The notes: generated by a model from the letters alone, not told the origin. 64,000 bases of DNA from Macquaria australasica (GCA_005408345.1 SEMN01000227.1:744001-808000); one strand, 5' to 3'. Shown: positions 12,050-24,670, counted from the stretch's first letter. Numbers and translations: made by a program.

Positions 12050-12210
12050 GCTCTGTCAGTAGCGTGTAGAGCGGGGAGACCTGTCATTGAGATACCTGTC
12101 AATGCTATAGAAGGGTACCTCTTTCATGGCTTAAAAATTAGAGACATCGCAGCCCTGTATGGAGTCAGCAAAAGTACAATCGTCCGTAAAATGCAGCAAA
12201 ATGGGCTGAG
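12050..12210 (+). pseudogene. Exon-like block: GRP motif plus helix-turn-helix of an integrase-type transposon gene
   Basis: An acceptor-like TTTTGTTACAG ends at 12049, and a donor-like GAG|GTAACG follows 12210. The 161 bases between are fully open and encode CRAGRPVIEIP followed by GLKIRDIAALYGVSKSTIVR and KMQQNGLR. The second segment is a textbook helix-turn-helix (IAALYGVSKSTI with the glycine at the turn). The combination of GRP, spacer and GVS-x-x-TI-x-R-x-M is one I associate with a large teleost gene family whose later exon has an integrase-like core; that family link is from memory. No integrase-core exon is visible downstream in the window, so this is probably a truncated transposon gene. 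Confidence 0.6.
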
Positions 12211-12328
12211 GTAACGTTAAGAATTTGTTTACTGTACCCTCTGTAATGTGTGCTGTTTGTCTTGTGTTCACGAAGGGATGTAGCCTAGTCCTATGGGCGT
12301 GTGTACTATTAAGGAGGTGGTTATAGCT

Positions 12329-12520
12329 ATCAGAATCATCTTTATTGGCCTTTAGTGTGCTTATGCATACAAGGAATTTGACTTTACAGTAGCTTCTAGT
12401 GCCTCCATATATCACTCAAAAACAAAAGAGAGAGGCAACAAGAGGAAAGAAATAAGTAGGAATAGTAAATAGGATACTGGAGGTAAGTATATAGTGATAG
12501 ATGGTGGGTGGGTGGGGGGG
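12329..12520 (-). repeat. LINE 3' end, reversed
   Basis: On the minus strand it reads CAAATTCCTTGTATGCATAA then GGCCAATAAAGATGATTCTGAT, the typical 3' terminus of a fish L2/CR1-type LINE with its AATAAA-like signal at the very end. Only the 3' untranslated part is present, consistent with 5' truncation. Confidence 0.65.
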
Positions 12521-12529
12521 TGATGACTG

Positions 12530-15500
12530 ACTGTCTGTTTCCCTGTAATAATACTACGCAAGGGAGAGGGTGCTATCACAAAGTGTCATGTATACATAAC
12601 AAGTGTCCACTATAGTTAGATATAGGCTTTGGTCCCATACATGTCAGTAGTAGCCAAACCTTAAGTTGAGCTTGTTTAGGTCTTCTTATACCTCTGATAG
12701 AACCCTGTTGGTAGCTAGTTACAAAGTCTATTTTAGCAAAACCCTTTGCAACAATCATTTACCTAACCTGGGTAGGGAAAATGTATCTTGGGTTTACTTT
12801 TGAAAACCCAAAACAACGTGCGCGCACACACACACACACAGCATGTTGTACTATTATGATTTGATTATACTCTCCATAAAATGGCACACATTGGGACAAA
12901 GCAGCCTTTAAGCTGCAGAATCTGTAACATAAGGAGACTAATTACATATTACTGTACTCTTACTCACGGCATGGAAAGTCTGTCTTTCCCATAACAATTG
13001 TCTAACCTGGTGTATGCGCCAAAGCTATAACTCCTTTTTAGTTTCATTATTTTGTTGTTTGGAAATCATGAATTAGAGATTTATTAGATGAAACCCACTT
13101 CAGTCTCCAAGGGAGGACATAAATCAAGAACTTACATTGTGAGATACGAGATACATTGTAAGTGAACTACAAAGGCCTGATTTACTGAAAGTTCATCCAG
13201 ACTGAACACAAAGTAAAAATGAGAAGCAGAATGAATGCAATCAGTGGCGAGCCATGAAAAGAATTGTTTGCAGTGCGCTCTGGGAAAAGAAATCTGAGCT
13301 TTGGGATCCGAAAACAGTATACATAATTGTAGGCTGCATAACAGAGAACGCAGCCAGAGGAAGTAGAAAACTTTGGCACCACACAAACCATTGCACAACA
13401 AATATAATGATGAATGCTGTAAAAATGCCTACAGGGGCACTGACGCTATCTGTACTGGCACTGATGGAGCACTTTGTATCTGTTTTTTTTTAGACTAAAC
13501 AGATACTTAAAATGACGTAAAAATCATTTGGTGAAAAATGTGTGAAGTGAGAAGATTCTTGACTGAAATCAAAGAAAATGGCAAAGTGCAGTTTGTTCCA
13601 TATTTGGACATCTATGGTGCAACACACACCAATCACATTGTGGAACGTTGCATCATTTGATGCGCGTCAATTGTCACCTGTAGCACACACCTGACGCATC
13701 ATATAGACTCAGGAAGTAGAGCGAATGTGATAAAACTGATGGTTTTCTGGAGAGTTGACAAGCGTCTATGCTTAGAAAGGGGACAGTGACATCCTAACTA
13801 TTTGACATGCATCTACCTGTGATGGTGTACCATACACCTATGATATTTACTGGGCATGAGAGACTTTTGTTAACTGACTTTATTCTTTAAGGTAAGTAGC
13901 CCCTTAAAACCAAGCCTGGGGGGAAGAGCTGTTTTAAGGACAAACTCTGGAAATGTCCCTTCTCTTGCTGATGTAACTGAGCTTCATGGAGAGAGGAGGA
14001 GGAGAAGGAGGTTAGTTTAGACACTGGACTAATGTACACATATCATTGGAGGACTCAGGTAACAACAATTTTATATCAAACTACAGATTATTGCATATAA
14101 CTTTGAGCGTACCATTCTGTGCGCCTGTGTGTGGATTTATGTTCATGTGAGTGAGTGCTTATCTTCTGTTGGTCAGCAAGTGTCGCCCACCTCCTGCTGA
14201 TGCCATTTACTGTTGTGTTGCAAAGTGGCAGACGTTGACAGCTCCATAAGCATTTATTAGAAACATCTAACGGTAATGACCATTGACATTAGCTGTCATA
14301 TATGGTGTGCATCTACATCTCTGGCAATAACAACATAATTACACGCCTGAGGGGCAAATGAAATTAAAAGCGTTAGCAGCGTGTCTTTGAAATAACAACT
14401 GAGGCTGAAAAACTACATACTAAATATGAAGAATGAGAGAGTCTAATTCCAAAATCAGTCCTGATGATTCGGTGGATAATTAGTTTGAAGTTGATTTTCA
14501 TACTGTAGTGGGATGAACTGAAATAAGTGGCTGCTTAAAATCACAACACTTGTGCTGTGGAAAATAGCCATTAATAGAGCAGTTAGTGCAGAGAGCTTAA
14601 AGCATGATATGCTCCTGTAAATTAATCATTTTAATGAAAGATTAAGGCTTTTTTTGCCACTTATGAACATTTCCTCCAACACCATGAACTCCAACACCTG
14701 GCCCTTATGCTGCATTCATGCTAAATCACCAGAATGGAAAGAAGACAAAAATGTCGCCTACATCAGCTATTCTTTTTCATGTTACATATTTGTCATGATT
14801 CGTTAACAATAAAGTAAGATATAAAAACAAACTGAATAGAATACAGCTCTTTTTTATTAGCTGAATTGATTGCATTTATTTTATTTATTGGAATCTATTG
14901 ACTGAACTCACAGCGATGGTGGCTCTACAGCAATTTTTGTTACCAGTTTGTTAACACTTCTGTAGTTGTTTTCACCAATTGGTGCAGTCATCATTACCTA
15001 TTGATACAAAACTGCTTAGAGAACTGACGCACCTGAGGTCAGTCCTTCAGTGTGAATACCAGCAGGTGCATAGGTTCTAACAAACAAGCAATCCACAGAC
15101 CAGACTCAAAAGAGGCATTTATTGACCCTTGCTTTGCTTCCCACAAAAGATATCCAATAAAGGCCTTGAAGAGATTTTTCAGCTTCCTTTCCATCTTTTG
15201 GGCATTAAGTGTAGAGTCTCTGTTTTTCCTTTTGAATATAGTTGTTTAAATTGTGATGGATTTTTACAATGGACAGTTTGAATAATACAACACTAATTTT
15301 ACTGTTCGCCTTTGTTTCCTCTTTCAGAGAAGTTTTTCTAACCTGAGGGCCATCCCAGAAATTCCCAAACTCTACACAAAACATCAAGCAAACAACAATC
15401 CTTTCACATGAGGTCATAAAGGGAAAAGGCAAATTTGCTGGTGTCACTCAAAAATTTTCCAATCTGACTTCTTTCTGTCTTCTTTCTTTCAACATGTCAA

Positions 15501-16227
15501 ATAACTTACAATAATATAATAAAATATGTGCAACACCAGGCTGCTCCTCCAACAATGTTGGTCACAGAACAAACTTAGACATTTAAACTTTAAATGTCTT
15601 CATTTACTTCTAAACATGCACCAATTTCAATTAAATTCAATCCCAATTTAAGCTGATTCAAATTCAGCAGCAAAAATGAGAAACTGTTTTTCTCTTTTCT
15701 CTCTTTGAATATGAATGAGTCTCCTGTGATATCGCCTGCCATATGTTGAGCTTTTAATGTGAAATCCTGTGTGATAAGGCCAGCAGGTAAGACCTTAGCC
15801 AGAAACTCCATGACCAAAATAAATGGAGCTAAGCTTTTTAAGACGTCTCCAGCTTGGACAGTGATGGCTGCCTACAGGCTCCTGCGCCGACCTGGAAAAT
15901 CATGACCAGGGAAATGAATCAGTAACGCTTTCCCTTCCCTTAACAACAATCATGGAGGGTCCTCAAACTGGCCACTAAAGTTTGATCTGCTTACTGTGCT
16001 TGTACAGCTGAATGGAATGGAAAGCAGAGGTGTACTAAAAAGGGGCAAAACCAGCTGCAATAAAAACACAGGTTGTGTTACCCACATGCAAAGGAAGTAG
16101 GTAAAACTGTGTTGCTTTGGGTTGCAAATTAGCTCTGAAAGCAGCCGAGCTTCTTCGACAGCTGACAGTCTCCAAAGAGCAGAGCAAGCAAGCTGTGTTT
16201 CTGCTTTATGGGCTGTGAACCCTCTAT
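12530..16227. other. No gene recognised
   Basis: A short (CA)n run lies at about 12825-12841. The rest has no recognisable coding motif on either strand. Open frames at 13132-13493 overlap one another on both strands and look random. Confidence 0.55.
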
Positions 16228-16260
<33 letters not shown>

Positions 16261-16280
16261 TTGCATGTGTGTGTTCGTGT
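16228..16280. repeat. (TG)n microsatellite
   Basis: Perfect TG dinucleotides run over 16228-16254 and then continue with interruptions (ATGTGTTTGCATGTGTGTG). Confidence 0.95.
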
Positions 16281-17224
16281 CAACTTTCTTTTAACAGAAT
16301 TTGTTGATCTTTTTTCACACCCTGCCCCATAATTAATGGAGCACTGGCAGCTTCTCCTCATATGCACCGACTGAGCGCTTGGCTTCCTCTGATGTCAAGA
16401 ATGGGATTCAAAAATAAGTGAAGTTTGAAAAAAGCAGAAAAATATGGTTGGGGGTAGATTCTCACTGAACTTGAGAAATAGACAAAAAAAGATTCTATTA
16501 AAACACTTAGGTACATTTCTGAAAAGATTTACAGTATATATAGATTTATATAACTCGAACTTATACACTTTTACTTTTCAAATGATGTCATGTTTCCGAT
16601 CTGAGGGTAACAGATTGTTTTTGCACTTTAATCTCTGTCGCTGGAAACATTCAATCTTTTTGCCACACCTCAGCGAGTGTTGTCAGGGAACAGTCAGATT
16701 TTTGCAAATAGCAAAGTGTTATTGCTCCCAAATAGAGATCAGTAATTTCACCTGTTGGGCGAAGACTTCCACACTAACAATTCTGCACTCATGCATCTTT
16801 AGAAAAAAGTTAACACATATTTTTAGATGCATGTACATAAAGCTGAACTAAAACTACATTTCCACTTGGTATTAACATATGATTTGTATCTGGATAAGTA
16901 ATAAGCGTTCTTGTTTCTGCATGCACTGTGATCAGATCTCAATATGCAAATTAGGGAGGCAGAGCTGGTGGATTGGTCAAAAAACTTTTAAAGTTTTAAG
17001 CAGACCGCCCTCCCCAAAACTATGGCCATATAGGTCGTCTGTGCAAACAGCTTATTACACCCCATATGTACGTTTATTGTTGGGCAGCGACCTCTAGCTG
17101 CCGTGGTAATTATGGCGGGAACAAAGGATGGATGGGTCAAACACAGGACTTTCACCCAGGAGACCGCTGTTCGTGGCCCGTCTGGATCCAAAAGTCAATG
17201 TTGACTTATTTTAATTTACGTCAG
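16281..17224. other. No gene recognised; possible MITE remnant
   Basis: The 135-codon frame at 16444-16851 has no domain I recognise. Around 16860-16890 the phrase TTTCCACTTGGTATTAACAT resembles the ends of the GTTTACACC-type elements seen at 52.5 and 60.4 kb, so an old relative may lie here. Confidence 0.4.
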
Positions 17225-17350
17225 ATCGTAACGTTAAATTACGTTAGTAATTTACGTGATTTAAGTCGTAAGTCACATGACGTAATTTATAACCTAACCA
17301 AGTACTTTTGGTGCCTAAACCTAACCAAACTGCTACTGTTTCATGACGTT
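17225..17350. repeat. Teleost dispersed repeat fragment (CCTAACC-type)
   Basis: It holds CCTAACCAAGTACTTTTGG, CCTAAACCTAACCAAA and CATGACGTTAACCACG, phrasing shared with many fish repeat copies and related in theme to the block at 530-740. A short run of alternating ACGT-type motifs (GTTAAATTACGTTAGTAATT) precedes it. Confidence 0.5.
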
Positions 17351-20300
17351 AACCACGAGTTTATTAGTGTTACCATGTCGCCTGTCGCTGGTATTCTCCA
17401 GCGGTCATATATGACCTCAGACCTTCACCTCACATTATGAATTTTACCTGATGAGGGTTTGCAGACTGAAACCTTGTATAAAAAGTAAGTTCAAGGGACT
17501 TGTGGGTATGAATTTTCCTGCAGTTCCTCGGAGCAGCAGTGATGCACACAGTGGATCTTTTTATGATTGATGTGATTTATTGGTGTCCTTGTTGTTTCTG
17601 GTGTCAGTTAGTTATATTGTTTGCTGTCTCTAGGTCCTTGTGTGTCATAAACGTATTACTCTAGTTATTTTATTTTTAACACCACTAATATTCCTGTGTG
17701 TATTCCTGATGGCGATGATACACAGTTCATTTTTGAGCACAAGGTTTCAGCATCAACAAATCACAGACAAGATCAGGCAGTTATCACAATGTTAGCTAGT
17801 TTTTGGACACCAGTAGAATAATTATTATATATTGTCTCTGCTCTTTGCTGTAATTGGCCTTCTTTCTTGAGTCAGTTGGAGAACACATGAGAAATTATCT
17901 GTATGTGTGCATCAGTCCAGTCTGCCTCTGCTCTGTTTGTTCATTAGGAGCTGGTGGTGGTCAGATGTCAGCATCTGTCTCCTTTTTTACTCATAAATCC
18001 TTTTGTTTTTCTATATTGTTTCCTCATTACATTCTTACTCCTAACAAACCTCACCCGAGTTTGGTTGTCAGAGGACTTACACTTCATTTTCCAGGAGTAT
18101 TTTGTAGTTTTTCTCCTTACGTGGGTTTAGCCTACTGAGACATCACTGGGATATTGAGCTATACAGATACATTTGAGTTAATGTAACTGGTCATAGGATT
18201 CTTTGCAATGATTAAGACCCACATCAATTCCTAAAAGCTTCTGAAGTACCAGAAACCTCTTCCATATCAACAGTGCCACAGCACTGATAAGAAATGTACG
18301 ATTGTTCCATAGTGTCTACCTACAAATCTAATTTAATAAAATTGTCAATTCAATCAGATAACAATCACTGAATAAAATCTGGTTCATATCTAATAAGTCT
18401 GTGTGAACCCTGAACAGACCAGAACTACAAGATGAGAATCAGTTTTTCTCTCTTTGTTCAGGACCAACTGCTGACAGTGATTGATGAGAGGCTTCTTCAC
18501 ACTGTATGACAATAGCAATCTAACAAGTTCACTACATGCCACACTGGATGGGTTGGGTCAGATTACATCTCGGTCACATTTTTTGTCAGGATATACATTA
18601 TAAATTTTGCAGTATGTGAATCGTAGTGCTACTGTATGATGTAAATAGAAAAGATAAAATATGCAAGACATGTCATCAATGTGTGCCATCAGTCTGCACC
18701 ACCAAGAGCAAACTTTGGTCATATTGCAGCAATGTAGCAATGTATTTTTAAATTCAATTGTATTTTAAAATTGTGCTTAAGTGTGCAGTTCACTATATGC
18801 CAATGTGGTATCTATTTGCACACGTCTATGGGCATTTACAAAGTCGGCTTCCACCAATGTATTCTGTTAATTTCATGTAGTATTCTGATTGGTTGGTTTG
18901 CAGACGTGGTCACATTGTGGGAATTTGGTCCTAAATTTCTGACACTGTCAGAATTTTGAAGCAGGTTATCTTTGGTCTCCAAAGCTCTAAATTGGCCGTT
19001 GGTGAACTTGTGCACCATTTTGGCCTGACTACGCTTCCATCATGGCTGTCATCTTTCATCTGGCACAGCCTGAAATCTCACCGTGTATACGTGCTTGTTG
19101 GACAAGGATCCTGTCCAAACAAAACTTTTAACTTCTGCATCTCTGTACTTTCCATGTGTTCAAATGAACACAAAAAGAACTGCACACTCAAAACAAAACA
19201 AGTCTTGTAAATTGTGTTCTGAACATTTTCTCTGAGGTGAAATGTTGCTTATAAACGTGATTTTGTAGAGTAAAATTATAATAGATACACTGCATATGTC
19301 TTTTATTGAGTATGACAGTTTAAACTGTCCTACAATACTAAACCCATCTGAACAGGGCTTCCCGTTTACTCCATGCATCAAATCAGCCAGTAACAGTGCC
19401 AGTGCCACCTGTGTGTTTTCCACTTTGTTTCAGGTCAGATATATCAACCACAGGTGGCCGGATCAATGTGAAACATTTAATTACTGTTGTGACAAATAGC
19501 AGAGGCATTTAGCAGGGTTTGCTGAGCAAATGATCTCAGTGATTGCAGTGGGGGAGTGTGTCATGATTCACAATGACAAGTCATGAATTATTAAGCCACC
19601 AGAGCTGCCTGATGCCCTGAAGCCATGGTTCTCTTTGTAGACGGAAGCCCAGCAGGGGCAAACAAAGGGGACACAAAGGGGATTTCAATTCGAGCCACCC
19701 ACAAAGCCGAGGCTGAGGGAAATTTAGGTTGGTGTTGGAGCTGCCAGTCGAATAAGAAATGGAGGATTTGCACATTCCTGCACTGTAGTTTAGGAGAAGA
19801 GAAATGACTCATGAACTCATGAATATTAAAAAAACAAAAACAAGAAATACTGCTAGTTGAAAAGATGTAATTAGGGAAGTCAACACCTACATAGCATATA
19901 CATATCAAAGGAACGTTACATCAATTGATTTAAGTAAAAAACATTTTGGTATGTAATGACATGACCCAATTTACTCCATTCCATTACATGAGGAAAGCTT
20001 GAATCTGATGTGACAAAAGTATACATAAAACAGGTCAAGCCATTACTTTGCCATTACCACTGCTGTAAAAAAAGCCCAAACATGTTACACCAAGAGCTAA
20101 TTCAGAGCTGTGTTTTACTGAAGAAATCCATAAGAGCTGCTCTCTCCTTTCCTACTTTTTACTGAGCATTTGCACTGTTCTTTTCCTTTTACTCATTTTT
20201 CGTGATCACCTCCTCTTTTCAGATACCAAATACAAATAACCACAGCTCTTTACTCTGTTGATCACAACATTCACTGAAGGAGACCTTATACTGAGCTATT

Positions 20301-21337
20301 GTGAAGTCTGAAATCCACTTTACACTGCAGTGAGTACCTTACAGAAGGTCAAACGAACATGGTTTCTGCTGAAAAACGTCAGTTCAGCTGCATTATGCTC
20401 AGTGTGTTGTTGTGCGTGTTGTCTCTGCTGAGCCATGTGCCTCTTTCTCAACACATTTTCTTCCTCAACCATTTCTCTCTGCTGCACTTGAGAATGGCTG
20501 GCAGTGAAACTTTGGACAAGATAACGGTGCTGTAGCTTGCATCACAGGTACATTTCAATTAGCAACCAGAAACTAAAGGGCTCGGTTTGCATTGCTAGCC
20601 GGGTATCCAAAACATGCGCCCAAGCAAGACTCTGCATCAACTACAGGTGTGTCTGTGATCTGAGTGCAGACAGAGATTTCCACACATTTCAAAAATTGCA
20701 AAATTCCCATCCTATTCCACATTTTCACACTGCTTTTTGAAATCCCAGCAATATTAAATATCTACATTAAAACATTATATTCTGCATATCCTGTTCTCCA
20801 TCTTGGTAAGGTGACATTCTTCCTACCTGCATTATGGGTGAACACTACAGTGAGGCATTGATTTAGTTTGCTACAAGTACACGCACCTTCATAGGTTTAG
20901 TTTAAGTTTAGACAGTGATGTGTTTGTGCACATCCCAAGGTCACAGTATTTTCTTTTCCTCAGAGAACAGGTATGTGAGATATATAATTTATTTTCATCA
21001 GGTTTGTAGTCTAGGACATGTTTTTCAGTGAAAATAGTTGGTCAAGCTTTTGGCAAAGAAAATACATTTTGATAACTTTTCTGTCAGAAGCTCAGTGTCT
21101 TACTCGAGTGGCACTGTGGCTGCTGCTGGATACCGTTTTCGACCTGAATTTATTTTGACTTTATTTTACCACCATCCTCCATTATACCAACCAATTTGAA
21201 ACAGGATCTTCTATAGAACTCTCATGTATTGAGGCAAGCCATTGGGCAAAGATCTTTCTCTCATGATTATTCTTTACAAAATGACCATGGGCCAATTTGA
21301 CATTTTCCCTGATGGTGGTAATAGAGGAGGTAATAGA
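17351..21337. other. No gene recognised
   Basis: Scattered short open frames (for example 17854-18138 plus, 19591-19908 minus) carry no recognisable motif. No transposon ends or RNA genes were identified. Confidence 0.55.
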
Positions 21338-21453
21338 GTCCAAGTCGAGTTGCAAGTCTTCTTTGATTTTGTCAAGTCGAGTCTGAAGTCATCAAATTTG
21401 TGACTCAAGTCTGGTTCGAGTCCAAGTCATGTGACTCGACTCTGCACCTCTGG
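21338..21453. repeat. GAGTCCAAGTC-type repeat, right end of a hAT-like MITE
   Basis: Repeated AAGTC/GAGTC units (CAAGTCGAGT, GTGACTCAAGTC, GAGTCCAAGTCATGTGACTC) end in CTGCACCTCTGG. This is the well-known fish repeat whose terminus is complementary to CAGAGGTGGAC-like hAT ends. Only this end is visible. Confidence 0.6.
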
Positions 21454-21659
21454 TTTATGAGGTACCATGTCCTGGACCAAAGTTTTATGGTGTGTTCCCA
21501 CCAAAAGCGAATTGAGCATTTCTCGCGGTGATATTATGTACAAAGTCAATGCAAAGACGTGAATAGACGCGAATTCGAGTCTGGTGGCGCGAATGACGTG
21601 ACTTCTGCGGCGTGCATAGACAAAATTCGCATCTTCCACCTATTCGCGTGAGTTGAAAA

Positions 21660-21739
21660 ATTTCAACTTGGGCGATATATACTTGTGACCTGTGTCGTGA
21701 AAGCCAATCATCCTGAATGAGTCACCAGTGGCAAGGTAT
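21660..21739 (-). pseudogene. Harbinger transposase second exon remnant
   Basis: The minus strand gives YLATGDSFRMIGFHDTGH, the segment that directly follows AERL in HARBI1-type transposases, about 450 bases downstream of the first exon. An acceptor-like TTTTCTATGCTGCAG precedes it. Either a real intron lies between the exons or an insertion interrupts the gene. The frame soon decays and the DDE residues are missing. Confidence 0.65.
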
Positions 21740-22183
21740 CTGCAGCATAGAAAATTTAATTTAACTGAGCTGTAGTGAACACAATGTGGGTGTTTACATA
21801 AAATATATGGCTGCACAGCTGCCGTCATCAATAATAAACATAAATGAATGTGAGTTTAAGTTACACATTATGTAGATATGTGTATATACAATAACGTCGC
21901 TGCCATATTTATGCCTGATTTAGATTAAGTTATTTTCAGTGTGTGATAGAGCAGCTACAATGTTACCATAGCATAGCTCTGATCGATCTGAACTCCATTG
22001 AGAAAACAAGCATTTTAAAAGTTGTTTGCTTGTTGTCTTGTGGACGGACCTGACAAAGCATCAATTCAGATTTTACAATTTGGCATCATGATGTAGTTAT
22101 TTCGGAATCCTTTTGATACGTTTATTGCAATTAAATCACAGCAAAATCTGTTTATTTTGGGTTCATACCGCTGTAGTAAGCCA

Positions 22184-22534
22184 TATGAAGCTGCCACTCA
22201 GGCGCTCTGCAGCTGAGACGGAACACCTGTAGTTGGTGTCCATCCGAGAAATTCTGGCACCGATCCTAGCTAACAGGTCATCAAACTGGGATCTGGTCAG
22301 CCTCAAGTAGCGCTGGAAGCGGCTGTCACCCAGACGCAGTTCCTGGAGAAGGCAGTGAAATACACCGAGCTGTGTGCGCCTCCGGATGATGTTATGAATC
22401 CAAACACTACAGCGTTTAGTTTTCCGACGTATTTGAGACTTCCAGAGAAGGGCAAAACGGTTAATAACGGGTGTGTTTTTATTCACGCTACTCGCGCGAG
22501 TAACGTGAATAAAAACAAATGATCCAGCGGTCAA
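22184..22534 (-). pseudogene. Harbinger transposase N-terminal exon
   Basis: The minus-strand frame reads SVWIHNIIRRRTQLGVFHCL, then LRLGDSRFQRYLRLTRSQFD, then DTNYRCSVSAAERLS. This matches the N-terminal part of HARBI1-like transposases (family phrasing: W-x-H-x-I-x-x-R, E-F/V-H-x-L-x-x-E-L-R-L, F-x-x-Y-L-R-x-T/S-R/K-x-x-F-D-x-L-L). The catalytic DDE half is not in this exon. The apparent start of the frame overlaps a 42-nt palindrome at 22475-22516, so the true N-terminus is unclear. After AERLS the frame leaves the family pattern and stops. Confidence 0.8.
22475..22516. repeat. 42-nt near-perfect palindrome in Harbinger subterminal region
   Basis: GTTTTTATTCAC at the left mirrors GTGAATAAAAAC at the right around the centre CTCGCGCGAG, with a single mismatched pair. 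It may be a subterminal transposase-binding site or the scar of a tiny foldback insertion. Confidence 0.7.
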
Positions 22535-22593
22535 ACTCGAGCGAGTAAAGCGAAGCGAATATTTGCTTCACTTTTGGTGGGAACACACCATTA

Positions 22594-24637
22594 AGGGACA
22601 GTGGGGTTATACAAAAGGTCAAGAGATCATCAAAATCATTAGGAATCATCCTCTGGGGACCATGAATGTCCATACCAAACTTCATGGCAATCTGATCAAT
22701 ACTAATACAGCATAAAGTAGATATCCCATAATGTGATTAAAACAAAAATGAAGGTAAGACAGTGGACATACGATGGCAAAAGGTGCTATGCAATATCAGG
22801 TGCATTATGGACAGTCAAAACCATCCTTTAAAGAAAGTGTTTGGTTTTTTTTACCCTCAAGAAGATGGCTTACATTGTTAAGAATAAAAAAGCAGATATA
22901 AAAAATAATATATTACATTTTATTAATTTATTATCAAGCACATTGTTATTGTCACATTGTCATGGAATTACTTTTGGTTTCCTATGTTTTTAGGCTTTTT
23001 GTTTGTTTTCTGTTTTTAGTGTTATATGTACACAATTTAGTATTTATATATTTACATACTGCATTTCTGCAGTATTTTATTTATTATAATTATTACTATT
23101 TGGCCTCTGGGGCTTTAGCAATACCTACAGTTCTGCTTTATTATTAATTTATATTGAACTTACTGTGAAGACTGAAAACTGAAGTATTGCTGTGATATTG
23201 AAACCTCAGAAGCACTTTACAGAGCATAACATGCTAATTATATGCCGCAAATGTGTAACCTGGTGCTAATAAGAACTAAATAGGAGACGACTGAGCGAAA
23301 AGCCACAGTTAATGACTCATACATTACTAATACATGTCAACTAATAACCGGTAAATAGGATTTTCTTAATTGAAAGTGTTACCCACCAGGCTACTGGGGT
23401 TTTGTGTAGTCAATGTTCTTTTAAAATGGAGCGCTAACTGCTGAAGAAGCCAGGAGGAGTGACAGATTTACCAGTCGCAGCCAACATTTATTTGGTTTTA
23501 GCAACGTTTATAAGACAAAGTCCTGACACATGATGAGCTCTGTCTTTTTTCCTTGACACTTTTTTGCAGTGCTGCCAATAATGACTCGCGAGGTGAAGTT
23601 TCCCCAGCAGGGTCGCTGAGGGCTGTGATTCCCCCTCAGCACACCACTGCCTCCTCCTGACCTAATTACCGCAAATAATTGCTCATAATTCTACACCACC
23701 AGGATCCCAAGAAAAAAAACACTCAAAAATAGCATCCTTAGCAGTTATTACCAGCTGTTACATGAGAATAATTTTAGTCTAAAACAACATATCCACTGTT
23801 AGAAAAGATCTCAAGGATTGCTGCCATTCAAACAAGCTTGCAGAATGTATTTTGTAAGCTTTGCAAAAAGAAAAAAAAAGATACCTACCATTTTTTTTCC
23901 AGAGTGCCCTTATTTTTTGAAAACCTTTATTTAGGCAGAATGTAACTTCATGAGACACATCAATGCCATCAAAGGGAGAGTTAAGCACTTGATTAACCCA
24001 ACTGCCTCTCTGGTTAGCTCAAGTGCAGCTTTGGTGTGACCTGAGGGCAAAATTAACCCAAACCATCTGATATTTTCACACTAAATGTACAAATTCATTT
24101 CACACAGTTTCATAACAAACACTTTCTTTCCTGCTAACCACTGTAATAGTTGTTTGTATTTGTTTTTGTTGTATTTAGGCAAGAACGGTTAAAATACAAC
24201 CTTACTCATTTTAGCTCAGTTCAGCCTGATATCACTCTATCCCCCATGTGTGGAGAACATTGACCTCACAGGGAAGTTTCCCCTCCTGATTGCCTGGTTG
24301 TAAAGAAGCTCATTAATCCGTCACTGTGTCCCCAACTTTAAACAGATTGCACCAGTATGTTCGGGAGCTTGGCCCGTTGGTCACCTTACTCAATATGTGA
24401 CGGGGAGATTGGCACTGATATCATCTCTGTGTCTGTGGTTCTGTACGGTGTGCATCCCACCCATCTGGCGCGCTAAGTAGGTCAATACAGATTCAACTAC
24501 TTCTATGCAAATGCACATTTGGCTCCTGCGGGTCTGGTTCTTATGATCCGAGTTTCTGGGATTTGGTGCTGGATGAAAAGTTGGGGTTGAGATGACTTTT
24601 AGGATGACTTTAACCACAGCTTTTACTCTCTGTCTGT
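22594..24637. other. No gene recognised
   Basis: AT-rich sequence with short frames only. The piece 23560-23700 (CTCGCGAGG-like start, then ATTACCGCAAATAATTGC) is more complex than its surroundings and could be conserved noncoding DNA, which cannot be tested from one sequence. Confidence 0.5.

Positions 24638-24666
<29 letters not shown>
24638..24666. repeat. (CA)n microsatellite
   Basis: Perfect CA dinucleotides over 29 bases; the minus-strand MCVCVCVCD frame across it is an artefact. Confidence 0.95.

Positions 24667-24670
<4 letters not shown>

Larger units (their letters stand above)
21488..22590 (-). mobile_element. PIF/Harbinger-like DNA transposon copy, 1.1 kb
   Basis: The left end starts TGGTGTGTTCCCACCAAAAG at 21488. 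The right end, ending at 22590, is its reverse complement over the same 20 bases and stays similar for a few more. Both ends are flanked by TTA (21485-21487 and 22591-22593), the 3-bp target duplication typical of PIF/Harbinger. The interior carries pieces of a HARBI1-type transposase on the minus strand. The partner Myb-like protein gene of autonomous Harbinger elements is absent and the transposase is incomplete, so this copy is non-autonomous. Subterminal GCGAAT/TTCGCG motifs cluster near both ends. Confidence 0.85.

Noticed and set aside
16444..16851. 135-codon plus-strand frame
   Set aside because: Composition is that of random AT-rich DNA and no family is recognised.
17066..17440. 124-codon plus-strand frame
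   Set aside because: Overlaps the CCTAACC-type dispersed repeat and has no protein motif.
21405..21430. GGTTCGAGTCC resembling a tRNA T-loop
   Set aside because: It lies inside the GAGTCCAAGTC repeat and no cloverleaf, A box or acceptor stem can be built around it.
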